Assembly: GCF_013300725.1 (NCBI RefSeq) | Contig: NZ_JAAIMM010000001.1 | Span: 124,001 to 188,000, forward strand | Source: Allocoprococcus comes | Lineage (GTDB): Bacteria; Bacillota; Clostridia; Lachnospirales; Lachnospiraceae | Length of the DNA: 64,000 bases | Direction: 5' to 3' | Part shown: one piece after another, positions 7,502 to 15,583 of the stretch | Layout of the letters: every line of letters starts with the position of its first letter | Numbering within the stretch: the first letter of the stretch is position 1 | Translations under genes and position numbers: made by a program | Notes under the pieces: model-generated | Database searches by the model: none | What the model was told of the DNA's origin: nothing | What the model saw: the letters and a program-made list of their open reading frames with translations, nothing else

Positions 7502-8464
7502 ATGAGAGGAAGGATATGCGGTACCGGTTCCTATGTACCGGAGCATTACTATGACAACAATGACCTGTCAAAAATGGTGGAGACAAATGATGAATGGATC
7601 CGGGAACGTACCGGCATCGTGCGCAGACACATTGCAGAAGAAGATACAACAGTCAGTATGGCAGTAAAAGCAGCAAGAAATGCACTTGCGGATGCAAAGT
7701 TAAATGCAGACGATCTGGATCTGATCCTGGTATCCACAATCACACCAAACACCGTGATTCCAAGCACCGCCTGTGAGGTCCAGAAAGAGCTTGGCGCGGT
7801 AAATGCGACCTGTTTTGATATCAGTGCGGCATGCAGCGGTTTCGTATATGCCTATAATACCGCACAGGCCTACATAAGTGCCGGAATGTACAGGAACATT
7901 CTGGTAATCGGAAGTGAGACACTATCCGGAATTGTTAACTGGCAGGACAGAGGAAGCTGCATTCTCTTCGGTGACGGGGCAGGAGCTGCTGTGATCCGGG
8001 CAGAAGAAGGAGAAATCCTTCCATCCGTCACACATTCCGACGGAGCAAAAGGACAGGTACTCGCCTGTGAAAGCCGCCAGCAGAAAAACTGGCAGGAAAA
8101 AGAAAATGAAAAACAGACTTATGTATCCATGGATGGACAGGCAGTTTTCAAATTTGCCGTAAAAAAAGTACCGGAAGTCATCGGAGAACTTCTGCAAAAA
8201 GCAGATCTGACCGAGAAAGATATTGATCTTTTCGTTCTGCATCAGGCAAACTTGCGGATCATCGAATCCGTAGCCAAACGAATGAAAACAGACATAACAA
8301 AATTTCCGGTCAACATCGAAGAATACGGCAACACCTCATCAGCCAGCATCCCGATCCTCCTGGATGAACTAAACAAAACCGGCTGTCTGCAAAAAGGACA
8401 GAAAATCGTCCTCTGCGGCTTCGGCGCCGGCCTTACCTGGGGAGCCACACTCATAGAGTGGTAA
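7502..8464 (+). CDS. fabH: beta-ketoacyl-ACP synthase III
   Basis: 320 residues. I start at the second ATG (7502), 7 bp after GGAGAG; the first ATG (7487) has no binding site. FabH condenses acetyl-CoA with malonyl-ACP to begin fatty acid synthesis. The catalytic Cys lies in DISAACSGFVYAYNTA, the His in VLHQANLRI and the Asn in EYGNTSSASIP. It is the first gene of the operon, as in streptococci where fabH follows fabT. The last 180 bases are noticeably C-rich compared with the rest of the gene. Confidence 0.95.
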   Translation: MRGRICGTGSYVPEHYYDNNDLSKMVETNDEWIRERTGIVRRHIAEEDTTVSMAVKAARNALADAKLNADDLDLILVSTITPNTVIPSTACEVQKELGAVNATCFDISAACSGFVYAYNTAQAYISAGMYRNILVIGSETLSGIVNWQDRGSCILFGDGAGAAVIRAEEGEILPSVTHSDGAKGQVLACESRQQKNWQEKENEKQTYVSMDGQAVFKFAVKKVPEVIGELLQKADLTEKDIDLFVLHQANLRIIESVAKRMKTDITKFPVNIEEYGNTSSASIPILLDELNKTGCLQKGQKIVLCGFGAGLTWGATLIEW

Positions 8465-8499
8465 ACATAAAATCAATCAACAATAAGGAGACAAAAATC

Positions 8500-8724
8500 A
8501 TGTTAGAAAAAGTAAAAGAAATCGTAGCAGAAGGACTTGACGTAAACGCAGCAGATCTCACAGCAGAGACAACCTTTGAATCCCTCGGAGCAGATTCCCT
8601 CGATCTGATGGATATGGTCATGACATTTGAAGATGAATTTGGTGTGGAGATCGACACCGAAGCAATCGGTGATCTCAAGACAATCGGAAGTGTCGTAACC
8701 TACATCGAAGGACTGAAAAAATAA
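8500..8724 (+). CDS. acpP: acyl carrier protein
   Basis: 74 residues, acidic, with AAGGAG 10 bp before the ATG. The phosphopantetheine attachment serine is in GADSLDLMDMV. ACP carries the growing acyl chain between the enzymes encoded around it. The length and helix pattern are standard. It sits between fabH and fabK, as in the streptococcal cluster. Confidence 0.97.
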   Translation: MLEKVKEIVAEGLDVNAADLTAETTFESLGADSLDLMDMVMTFEDEFGVEIDTEAIGDLKTIGSVVTYIEGLKK

Positions 8725-8760
8725 GCATCACAAAAAACGCATACAGAAAGAGGTTGTAAT

Positions 8761-9699
8761 ATGAAAACAGAAGTAACCGAATTACTTGGAATCGAGTATC
8801 CGATCATCCAGGGCGGAATGGCCTGGGTTGCTGAGTATCATCTTGCGGCCGGCGTATCAAATGCCGGCGGGCTTGGGCTCATCGGGGCTGCAAGCGCCCC
8901 GGCTGAGTGGGTACGTGAACAGATCAGAGAGGCAAAAAAGCTGACTGATAAACCATTTGGAGTAAATATCATGCTGATGAGTCCTTATGCAGAGGATGTA
9001 GCAAAGGTAGTGGCGGAAGAAGGCGTAAAGGTTGTAACGACAGGCGCCGGAAGCCCGGAAAAATATATGAAAATGTGGAAAGAAGCAGGAATTAAAGTAA
9101 TTCCGGTAGTTGCATCTGTTGCATTTGCAAGAAGAATGGAGCGGTGTGGGGCTGATGCAGTGGTTGCCGAAGGATGTGAATCCGGCGGACACATCGGAGA
9201 AAATACAACAATGGTGCTGGTTCCACAGATTGTAGACGCAGTAAAGATCCCGGTGATCGCAGCGGGAGGAATTGCAGATGGAAGAGGAATTGCGGCAGCA
9301 TTTATGCTGGGAGCAAAAGCCGTACAGATGGGAACCCATTTTGTTGCAACAGAAGAATCCATCGTACATGAAAACTATAAAAACGCGATCATCAAAGCGA
9401 AGGACATTGATTCCAGAGTAACCGGAAGAAGCACCGGACATCCGGTGAGAGCACTTCGCAACCAAATGACGAAAAAATATCTGGACCTTGAGAAAAACGG
9501 TGCATCCTTTGAAGAACTTGAACATCTTACACTTGGAGGCTTAAGAAAGGCCGTTGTAGATGGAGATGTGACAAACGGAAGCGTAATGGCAGGACAGAGT
9601 GCGGCAATGGTCAAAGAGATTATGAGCTGCAAGGACCTGATCCGGAAGCTGGTAAATGAAACGGATGCACTGATCGGAGGCAAAGGATTTTATGAATAA
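8761..9699 (+). CDS. fabK: enoyl-ACP reductase II (FMN-dependent)
   Basis: 312 residues. FabK performs the last reduction in each elongation round, replacing the FabI enzyme of other bacteria. The N terminus LLGIEYPIIQGGMAWVAE, VVAEGCESGGHIGE (catalytic His region) and VIAAGGIADGRGIAAAFMLGAKAVQMGTHFVAT (phosphate-binding loop) mark it as FabK rather than a nitronate monooxygenase. No fabI is seen. It overlaps fabD by 8 bp, indicating translational coupling. Confidence 0.95.
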   Translation: MKTEVTELLGIEYPIIQGGMAWVAEYHLAAGVSNAGGLGLIGAASAPAEWVREQIREAKKLTDKPFGVNIMLMSPYAEDVAKVVAEEGVKVVTTGAGSPEKYMKMWKEAGIKVIPVVASVAFARRMERCGADAVVAEGCESGGHIGENTTMVLVPQIVDAVKIPVIAAGGIADGRGIAAAFMLGAKAVQMGTHFVATEESIVHENYKNAIIKAKDIDSRVTGRSTGHPVRALRNQMTKKYLDLEKNGASFEELEHLTLGGLRKAVVDGDVTNGSVMAGQSAAMVKEIMSCKDLIRKLVNETDALIGGKGFYE

Positions 9700-10612
9700 A
9701 ACAGCATTCATTTTCCCGGGACAGGGTGCACAGAAATGTGGTATGGGAAAAGATTTTTATGAAAAAAGCAGTCTGGCAAAAGCAATTTTTGATACAGCAA
9801 CAGCTGAGCTTGGAATAGATATGCAACAGCTTTGCTTTGAAGAAAATGACCAGCTGGATCAGACTGAATATACACAGGCGGCAATGGTAACAGCCTGTCT
9901 TGCCATGACAGCCGAGATTGAAAAAAGAGGTCTTACACCGGATGTGACAGCCGGGCTCAGCCTTGGAGAGTACTGTGCAATCAGCGCAGCGGGAGGCATG
10001 CAGCCGAAGGACGCCATTTCTCTTGTGAGAAAAAGAGGGATTCTGATGCAGAATACCGTTCCGGCAGGTGAAGGAGCCATGGCGGCAATCCTGGGACTGG
10101 ATGGAGACACCGTTGCGGAAGTGACCGGGAAAATTCCCGGGGCGTCTGTAGCGAATTATAACTGTCCGGGACAGATTGTGATTACCGGGAAAACAGAGGC
10201 AGTCGGACAGGCAGCGGAAGCTTTAAAAGAAGCCGGAGCAAAAAGGGCAGTTCTGTTAAATGTAAGTGGTCCGTTCCACTCGAAGATGCTGGAGGGCGCA
10301 GGGGAAGAGCTGGCAAAAGAAATGGAAAAACGCACTTTTGAACCGCTTACCATTCCTTATGTGACGAATGTTACGGCGAAATATGTGACGGATATCAAAG
10401 AAACGAAGGCACTTCTTGCAAAACAGATTTCTTCACCGGTACGATGGGAAGAAAGTGTGAGAACTATGATTGCAGATGGTGTGGACACTTTCGTAGAAAT
10501 CGGACCGGGAAAAACACTCGCCGGATTTATGCGGCGCATCGACAAAGGTGTCAAAGTATACAATATCGAAACCTGGGAAGATATGGAAAAAGTAATTGCT
10601 GAACTGGTGTAA
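9692..10612 (+). CDS. fabD: malonyl-CoA:ACP transacylase
   Basis: 306 residues. FabD moves malonyl groups from CoA to ACP. FPGQGAQ at the N terminus, the nucleophile in GLSLGEYCA (Ser) and the His in GPFHSKMLEGA are all present. Length is normal. The start lies within the end of fabK. Confidence 0.96.
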   Translation: MNKTAFIFPGQGAQKCGMGKDFYEKSSLAKAIFDTATAELGIDMQQLCFEENDQLDQTEYTQAAMVTACLAMTAEIEKRGLTPDVTAGLSLGEYCAISAAGGMQPKDAISLVRKRGILMQNTVPAGEGAMAAILGLDGDTVAEVTGKIPGASVANYNCPGQIVITGKTEAVGQAAEALKEAGAKRAVLLNVSGPFHSKMLEGAGEELAKEMEKRTFEPLTIPYVTNVTAKYVTDIKETKALLAKQISSPVRWEESVRTMIADGVDTFVEIGPGKTLAGFMRRIDKGVKVYNIETWEDMEKVIAELV

Positions 10613-10639
10613 AAAACAGGCAATGGAGAGGAAAAGCAT

Positions 10640-11395
10640 ATGACAGACAGAGAAAATTTGGAAGGGCAGATCGCGGTGGTTACCGGCGCATCCCGTGGAA
10701 TTGGAAAGGCAATTGCTAAGGAGCTTGCTGCACAGGGAGCAACAGTTGTGATCAATTACAATGGTTCTGAAGTAAAAGCAGATGAAGTGAAACATGAAAT
10801 CATAGAAAAGGGTGGATGTGCCCAGTGTATGCAGTGCAATGTAGCAGATTACGAGGGCTGTGAAGCATTTATAAAAGCAGTGATCGAGCAGTTTGGAAGA
10901 ATCGATATTCTGGTAAATAATGCAGGGATCACAAAGGATGGTCTGCTGATGCGTATGAGTGAAGAAGATTTCTCCGATGTCATTGATGTCAATCTGAAAG
11001 GAACTTTTCATTGCATCCGTTTTGCATCCAGACAGATGATGAAGCAGAGAAGCGGAAGAATCATCAATCTGGCATCCGTAGTTGGAATCAGCGGAAATGC
11101 CGGTCAGGTAAACTATGCTGCATCAAAAGCAGGAATTATCGGAATGACCAAATCTGCGGCAAAAGAACTGGCATCCCGCGGGATCACGGTCAATGCGGTT
11201 GCACCGGGCTTCATTGAAACGGAGATGACAGAAGTTCTTTCCGATAAGCTCAAAGAAGAAATGAGAGGTCAGATCCCTCTTGCCAGAATGGGACAGCCGG
11301 AAGATGTTGCAAAGGCGGTGGCGTTTCTGGCGTCTGACAGCGCAGCATACATTACCGGGCAGGTGCTGCAGGTCGATGGGGGGATGGTGATGTAA
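10640..11395 (+). CDS. fabG: 3-oxoacyl-ACP reductase
   Basis: 251 residues, short-chain dehydrogenase fold. [12 protein letters not shown] binds NADPH, NNAG follows, and the catalytic Ser-Tyr-Lys are in [10 protein letters not shown] and VNYAASKAG. FabG reduces 3-oxoacyl-ACP in each elongation cycle. The operon is then interrupted by 630 bp of non-coding DNA before fabF, although the order of genes is otherwise compact. Confidence 0.96.
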   Translation: MTDRENLEGQIAVVTGASRGIGKAIAKELAAQGATVVINYNGSEVKADEVKHEIIEKGGCAQCMQCNVADYEGCEAFIKAVIEQFGRIDILVNNAGITKDGLLMRMSEEDFSDVIDVNLKGTFHCIRFASRQMMKQRSGRIINLASVVGISGNAGQVNYAASKAGIIGMTKSAAKELASRGITVNAVAPGFIETEMTEVLSDKLKEEMRGQIPLARMGQPEDVAKAVAFLASDSAAYITGQVLQVDGGMVM

Positions 11396-11419
11396 AAGTG
11401 GTTGCAGAGAAGGTTGAGG

Positions 11420-11580
11420 GACAAATTGTACAAAAGATGTCCTTCAAATTCAGACTCGCAAACCATTCCGATGAGCCTCTGAAACCAAGGATTGTGTCAG
11501 CAAAGGCTTCCACAATCCTTTGAGTCTCATCTCCATTGCTCGAAAAATGAATTTGAATGACATCTTTTGTACAATTTGTC
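11420..11580 (-). repeat. structured element, copy 1 (161 bp, core on minus strand)
   Basis: Terminal inverted repeats 11420-11452 and 11548-11580 match at 32 of 33 positions (40 nt with three mismatches if extended to 11413 and 11587). They enclose a 95-nt core. Read on the minus strand, the core contains GCAATGGAGATGAGACTC, the hairpin AAGGATTGTG-loop-CACAATCCTT with loop GAAGCCTTTGCTGA, then GAGGCTCATCGGAATGG. Copies 2 and 3 share the core but have unrelated terminal repeats. The hairpin stem covaries between copies, pointing to a folded RNA or single-stranded DNA rather than a protein. It is not an insertion sequence I recognise. Confidence 0.85.
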
Positions 11581-11587
11581 ATTCAAC

Positions 11588-11823
11588 TTTATCGAGAAAA
11601 CCATTTTACATCCGTGAAGTAGTTCAATATACCAATAGAGAATTGCAGGGGGAAGAAATTGGTTTTAATTAGCATTGAAGGGATTTGATTGAATAAGATC
11701 ATTAACCTAAAGAATTCACCTAAAAATACATACAAAATGATAAATTTTATCAAAAAGTGGAACAGTCAACAACACACCGAAAACGTTTCGTGGAAAACGC
11801 GTTTTAGCCAGTAGACTTGAGTC
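11588..11823 (+). other. AT-rich spacer between the two inverted element copies
   Basis: 236 bp with no gene. It holds the perfect palindrome TGATAAA-T-TTTATCA (11738-11752), a possible regulator site, and a catabolite-response-like CGAAAACGTTTCG (11778-11790). An internal promoter for fabF-accDA may lie here, but I could not find boxes with good spacing. Confidence 0.4.
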
Positions 11824-11982
11824 CGGCTCTGCACAAATATTCCTGTCGGCATTCTATTTTGTGCAATGGAGAGGAGACTCAAAGGATTATGGAAGCCTTT
11901 GCTGACATAATCCTTGGTTTCGGAGGCTCATCGGAATGGTTTGCACAACTTGAATGCCGACAGGAATATTTGTGCAGAGCCG
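11824..11982 (+). repeat. structured element, copy 2 (159 bp, plus strand)
   Basis: Arms 11824-11854 and 11952-11982 form a perfect 31-bp inverted repeat. A 97-nt core is enclosed. Its hairpin AAGGATTATG/CATAATCCTT differs from copy 1 by a compensated G-C to A-T change. TTGTGCA (11859-11865) and TGCACAA (11942-11948) add a second helix inside the arms. Orientation is opposite to copy 1, 243 bp away, so the two copies form a large inverted pair in the fabG-fabF gap. The element ends 43 bp before fabF. Confidence 0.87.
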
Positions 11983-12025
11983 AACACAACCTACATTTCC
12001 CGCATTTTCCACAAAAGGAGGCAAT

Positions 12026-13264
12026 ATGAAGCGCAGAGTTGTTATTACGGGGCTTGGAGCGATCACCCCGATTGGTAATACAGTAGAAGAATTCTGGAAC
12101 GGTATCAAAAATGGAACCGTAGGAATCGGTCCGATCACAAAATTTGATACAACCGAATATAAAGTGAAGATCGCAGCGGAGGTCAAGGACTTTGTTGCGA
12201 AAGAACGGATGGATTTCAAGGCATCGAAGAGAATGGAGACATTTTCACAGTACGCAGTTGCAGCGGCGAAGGAAGCGTGCGCGGATGCGGGATTTGAAAT
12301 TGAAAAAGAGGATCCATACCGTTGTGGCGTGATCATCGGTTCGGGAATCGGAAGTCTGCAGCAGATCGAGAAGCAGTACACGACGATTCTGGAAAAGGGA
12401 CCGGGAAGGGTAGCACCACTGATGGTTCCGATGATGATTTCCAATATGGCAGCCGGAAATGTATCGATCCAGCTTGGGCTTAAAGGAAAGTGCACGAATG
12501 TCGTTACTGCATGTGCGACGGGAACCAATTGTATCGGGGATGCGCTTCGTGCCATTCAGTACGGAGATGCGGATGTAATGTTTGCAGGTGGTACGGAAAG
12601 CTGTATCTGTCCGACAGGGATTGCCGGATTTACCGCACTTACCGCACTTACTACCAGTGAAGATCCACTGCGTGCATCGATTCCATTTGATAAAGACAGA
12701 AGTGGATTTGTTCTTGGAGAAGGAGCCGGCGTGGTAGTTCTGGAAGAGCTGGAGCATGCGAGAGCAAGAGGCGCAAAGATTTACGCAGAGCTTGCAGGTT
12801 ACGGGGCAACCGGAGATGCTTATCATATCACTTCCCCTGCAGAAGACGGAAGCGGTGCGGCAAAGGCGATGGAGCTTGCGATGGAAGAGGGCAGCGTGAC
12901 GCCGGAAGAAGTGCAGTACATTAACGCACACGGAACCAGCACGCACCACAATGATCTGTTTGAAACCTATGCGATCAAGAAAGCATTCGGCGATGCGGCA
13001 AAGGATGTGGTTGTGAATTCAACGAAATCCATGATCGGTCATCTTCTGGGCGCAGCTGGTGCAGTAGAATGTATCGTTACCGTAAAATCCATTCAGGACG
13101 GATTTATTCATCAGACAGTCGGAACAAAAGAATGTGATGAAGAATGTGATCTGAATTATGCTGTCGGGGCACCGGTCGAAAAAGAGATCAAATGTGCTCT
13201 TACCAATTCCCTTGGATTTGGCGGACACAATGCAACCCTTCTTTTGAAGAAGTATGAAGGATAG
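12026..13264 (+). CDS. fabF: beta-ketoacyl-ACP synthase II
   Basis: 412 residues from the ATG that follows AAGGAGG (12015-12021). FabF performs the elongating condensations. The catalytic Cys is in VVTACATGTNCIG, the two His in NAHGTSTHHND and SMIGHLLGAAG. The N terminus KRRVVITGLGAITPIGN is standard. It is separated from fabG by the two structured elements, so its expression may be partly independent. Confidence 0.96.
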   Translation: MKRRVVITGLGAITPIGNTVEEFWNGIKNGTVGIGPITKFDTTEYKVKIAAEVKDFVAKERMDFKASKRMETFSQYAVAAAKEACADAGFEIEKEDPYRCGVIIGSGIGSLQQIEKQYTTILEKGPGRVAPLMVPMMISNMAAGNVSIQLGLKGKCTNVVTACATGTNCIGDALRAIQYGDADVMFAGGTESCICPTGIAGFTALTALTTSEDPLRASIPFDKDRSGFVLGEGAGVVVLEELEHARARGAKIYAELAGYGATGDAYHITSPAEDGSGAAKAMELAMEEGSVTPEEVQYINAHGTSTHHNDLFETYAIKKAFGDAAKDVVVNSTKSMIGHLLGAAGAVECIVTVKSIQDGFIHQTVGTKECDEECDLNYAVGAPVEKEIKCALTNSLGFGGHNATLLLKKYEG

Positions 13265-13274
13265 AGGTAGAAGG

Positions 13275-13742
13275 ATGGAATTAGAAAATCTGGTAAAACT
13301 GATTCAGACCGTTTCGGATTCGGACCTGACAGGATTTCAGTATGAAGAAAACGGTGTGAAATTGAAAATACAGAAAGAAAAAGAACAGATGGTTGTCAGT
13401 ACAGGCGCAGCACAGATGGCGACAGTACAAAACGTGCCAGGAGCGCAGAGCAATGCAGCATCAGTACTGAAGCCGGAGGATGGACCGGAAAAAGGAAAAG
13501 AAGCAGAAGGGCAGCTGATCAAATCCCCTCTGGTTGGAACCTTTTACGCAGCACCGTCGGAAGAGGCAGCACCATTTGTGGCAGTTGGCGATCATGTGGC
13601 AAAAGGACAGACGGTTGCCATCGTAGAGGCGATGAAACTGATGAATGATATTGAGTGTGATTTTGACGGTGTGGTATCGGAAGTACTCGTGAAAAATGGA
13701 GAAACTGTGGAATACGGACAGCCATTATTCCGAATCGTGTAG
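13275..13742 (+). CDS. accB: acetyl-CoA carboxylase biotin carboxyl carrier protein
   Basis: 155 residues, ATG at 13275 next to AGAAGG. The C-terminal domain carries the biotinylation motif VEAMKLMNDIE, with the typical IKSPLVGTFYAAPS thumb region before it and a flexible, Ala/Pro-rich linker in the middle. It shuttles carboxybiotin between AccC and the AccDA fusion encoded downstream. Confidence 0.95.
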   Translation: MELENLVKLIQTVSDSDLTGFQYEENGVKLKIQKEKEQMVVSTGAAQMATVQNVPGAQSNAASVLKPEDGPEKGKEAEGQLIKSPLVGTFYAAPSEEAAPFVAVGDHVAKGQTVAIVEAMKLMNDIECDFDGVVSEVLVKNGETVEYGQPLFRIV

Positions 13743-13762
13743 CTGGATGGAGGGCGAAAAGC

Positions 13763-14209
13763 ATGAAACATTTGGGAATCAAGGAAATTCAGAAAATCAT
13801 TCCGCACAGACATCCGTTTTTGCTGGTAGATTATATCGAAGATTACGAGCCGGGAGAATATGCGGTTGGCTATAAATGTGTGACTTACAGAGAGGACTTT
13901 TTTGCCGGACATTTCCCACAGGAGCCGGTGATGCCGGGAGTGCTGATCATTGAAGCACTGGCGCAGGTCGGTGCAGTAGCGGTTCTGATGCAGGAAGAAA
14001 ATAAAGGAAAGCTCGGCTATTTTGGTGGGATTAAGAACTGTAAGTTCCGCAGAAAAGTTGTTCCGGGTGACAAATTAAAACTGGAAGCAAGAATTATCCG
14101 TCAGAAGGGACCACTGGTAATCGGAGAAGCTGTTGCATCAGTGGATGGAGAAGTTGCAGTAAAGTCAGAGCTGTCTTTGATGATAGGGAAGGCGGAAACA
14201 GATGATTAA
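13763..14209 (+). CDS. fabZ: 3-hydroxyacyl-ACP dehydratase
   Basis: 148 residues, hot-dog fold. The catalytic His lies in IIPHRHPFLLVDYI and the Glu in GHFPQEPVMPGVLIIEALAQVGAV. It dehydrates 3-hydroxyacyl-ACP. It is placed between accB and accC, as in streptococci, and overlaps accC by 8 bp. Confidence 0.95.
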   Translation: MKHLGIKEIQKIIPHRHPFLLVDYIEDYEPGEYAVGYKCVTYREDFFAGHFPQEPVMPGVLIIEALAQVGAVAVLMQEENKGKLGYFGGIKNCKFRRKVVPGDKLKLEARIIRQKGPLVIGEAVASVDGEVAVKSELSLMIGKAETDD

Positions 14210-15557
14210 GAAAGTACTGATCGCAAACCGTGGAGAGATCGCAGTGCGGATCATCCGTGCCTGCCGGGAAATGGGGATCGAGACGGTTGCAGTTTATTCG
14301 GAAGCAGATAAAGAAGCATTGCATACACAGCTTGCAGACGAAGCAATCTGTATCGGACCTGCACCATCTTCGGAAAGCTATCTGAATATGGAGCAGATCA
14401 TCAGCGCGACCATCGTGTCGGGAGCAGATGCGATCCATCCGGGATTTGGTTTCCTTTCTGAAAATACGAAATTTGCAGAGCTTTGTGAGAAGTGCAACAT
14501 CATTTTTATTGGACCGGATTCGAAAGTGATCAGCAGGCTTGGAAATAAATCCGAGGCGAGAAATACCATGGCAAATGCCGGGGTTCCGATCATTCCGGGA
14601 AGCCGGGAAGCGATTTATGATGCGTCAAAAGGAAAAGAAGTTGCAAGAGAGATCGGCTATCCGGTAATCGTAAAGGCGGCTCTCGGCGGAGGCGGAAAAG
14701 GGATGCGTGTGGCGGAAAATGAAGCCGGATTTGACATGGCATTTAATACCGCGCAGAAAGAGACCAAGGCAGCTTTTGGGGATGACACTATGTACATCGA
14801 GCATTTTGTGCAGCATCCGAAGCATATCGAATTTCAGATCATGGCGGATAAGTATGGAAATGTGGTGCATTTAGGAGAACGTGACTGTTCGGTGCAGAGA
14901 AATCATCAGAAGATGATTGAAGAATCTCCATGTGCCGTGATTTCGGATGAGCTTCGCCGGAGAATGGGCGAAGCAGCGGTAAAAGCGGCAAAGGCAGCGC
15001 ATTACGAAAATGCAGGAACCATTGAATTTCTGCTGGAAAAGAGCGGGAATTTTTATTTTATGGAAATGAATACCAGAATCCAGGTGGAGCATCCGGTCAC
15101 AGAATGGGTGACAGGGATCGATCTGATCAAGGAACAGATCCGGATCGCAGACGGCCAGCAGCTTTCCTTTACGCAGGAGGATGTAAAGCTGACCGGTCAT
15201 GCCATTGAGTGCAGGATCAATGCGGAAAATCCGGAAAAGAATTTCCGCCCGTGTCCGGGAACGATCACCGATATGTACCTTCCGGGAGGAAAGGGTGTGC
15301 GGATTGATTCAGCAATTTACAGTGGATACACCGTACCGCCATATTATGACAATATGCTGGCAAAGCTGATCGTATTTGCAAAGAACCGTACCGAGGCGAT
15401 CCGGAAGATGCAGAGTGCACTTGGTGAGGTAATTATAGAAGGCATTGATACTAATGTGGATTATCAATATGATATTTTGCATGATCCAAAGTATCAGGCA
15501 GGAGATTTTGATATTGAATTTATTGCCGAAAGAGAAGCAAAGAATCGGCAAGGTTAG
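14202..15557 (+). CDS. accC: biotin carboxylase subunit of acetyl-CoA carboxylase
   Basis: 451 residues, ATP-grasp enzyme that carboxylates the biotin on AccB. MIKKVLIANRGEIAVRIIRA opens the biotin carboxylase N domain. ALGGGGKGMR is the glycine-rich ATP loop. FYFMEMNTRIQVEHPVTE carries the catalytic residues. Length is normal (about 450). Confidence 0.97.
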   Translation: MIKKVLIANRGEIAVRIIRACREMGIETVAVYSEADKEALHTQLADEAICIGPAPSSESYLNMEQIISATIVSGADAIHPGFGFLSENTKFAELCEKCNIIFIGPDSKVISRLGNKSEARNTMANAGVPIIPGSREAIYDASKGKEVAREIGYPVIVKAALGGGGKGMRVAENEAGFDMAFNTAQKETKAAFGDDTMYIEHFVQHPKHIEFQIMADKYGNVVHLGERDCSVQRNHQKMIEESPCAVISDELRRRMGEAAVKAAKAAHYENAGTIEFLLEKSGNFYFMEMNTRIQVEHPVTEWVTGIDLIKEQIRIADGQQLSFTQEDVKLTGHAIECRINAENPEKNFRPCPGTITDMYLPGGKGVRIDSAIYSGYTVPPYYDNMLAKLIVFAKNRTEAIRKMQSALGEVIIEGIDTNVDYQYDILHDPKYQAGDFDIEFIAEREAKNRQG

Positions 15558-15583
15558 CTCTACAAAAGCGGAGGTAAAGCAAT

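Noticed and set aside
11352-12029. Shared peptide (ETQRI.EAFADxILGF.GSSEWFA) in frames across the element copies
   Set aside because: Copy 3 has a one-base change of length in the stem that breaks the frame, while base pairing is kept. Structure, not protein, is conserved.
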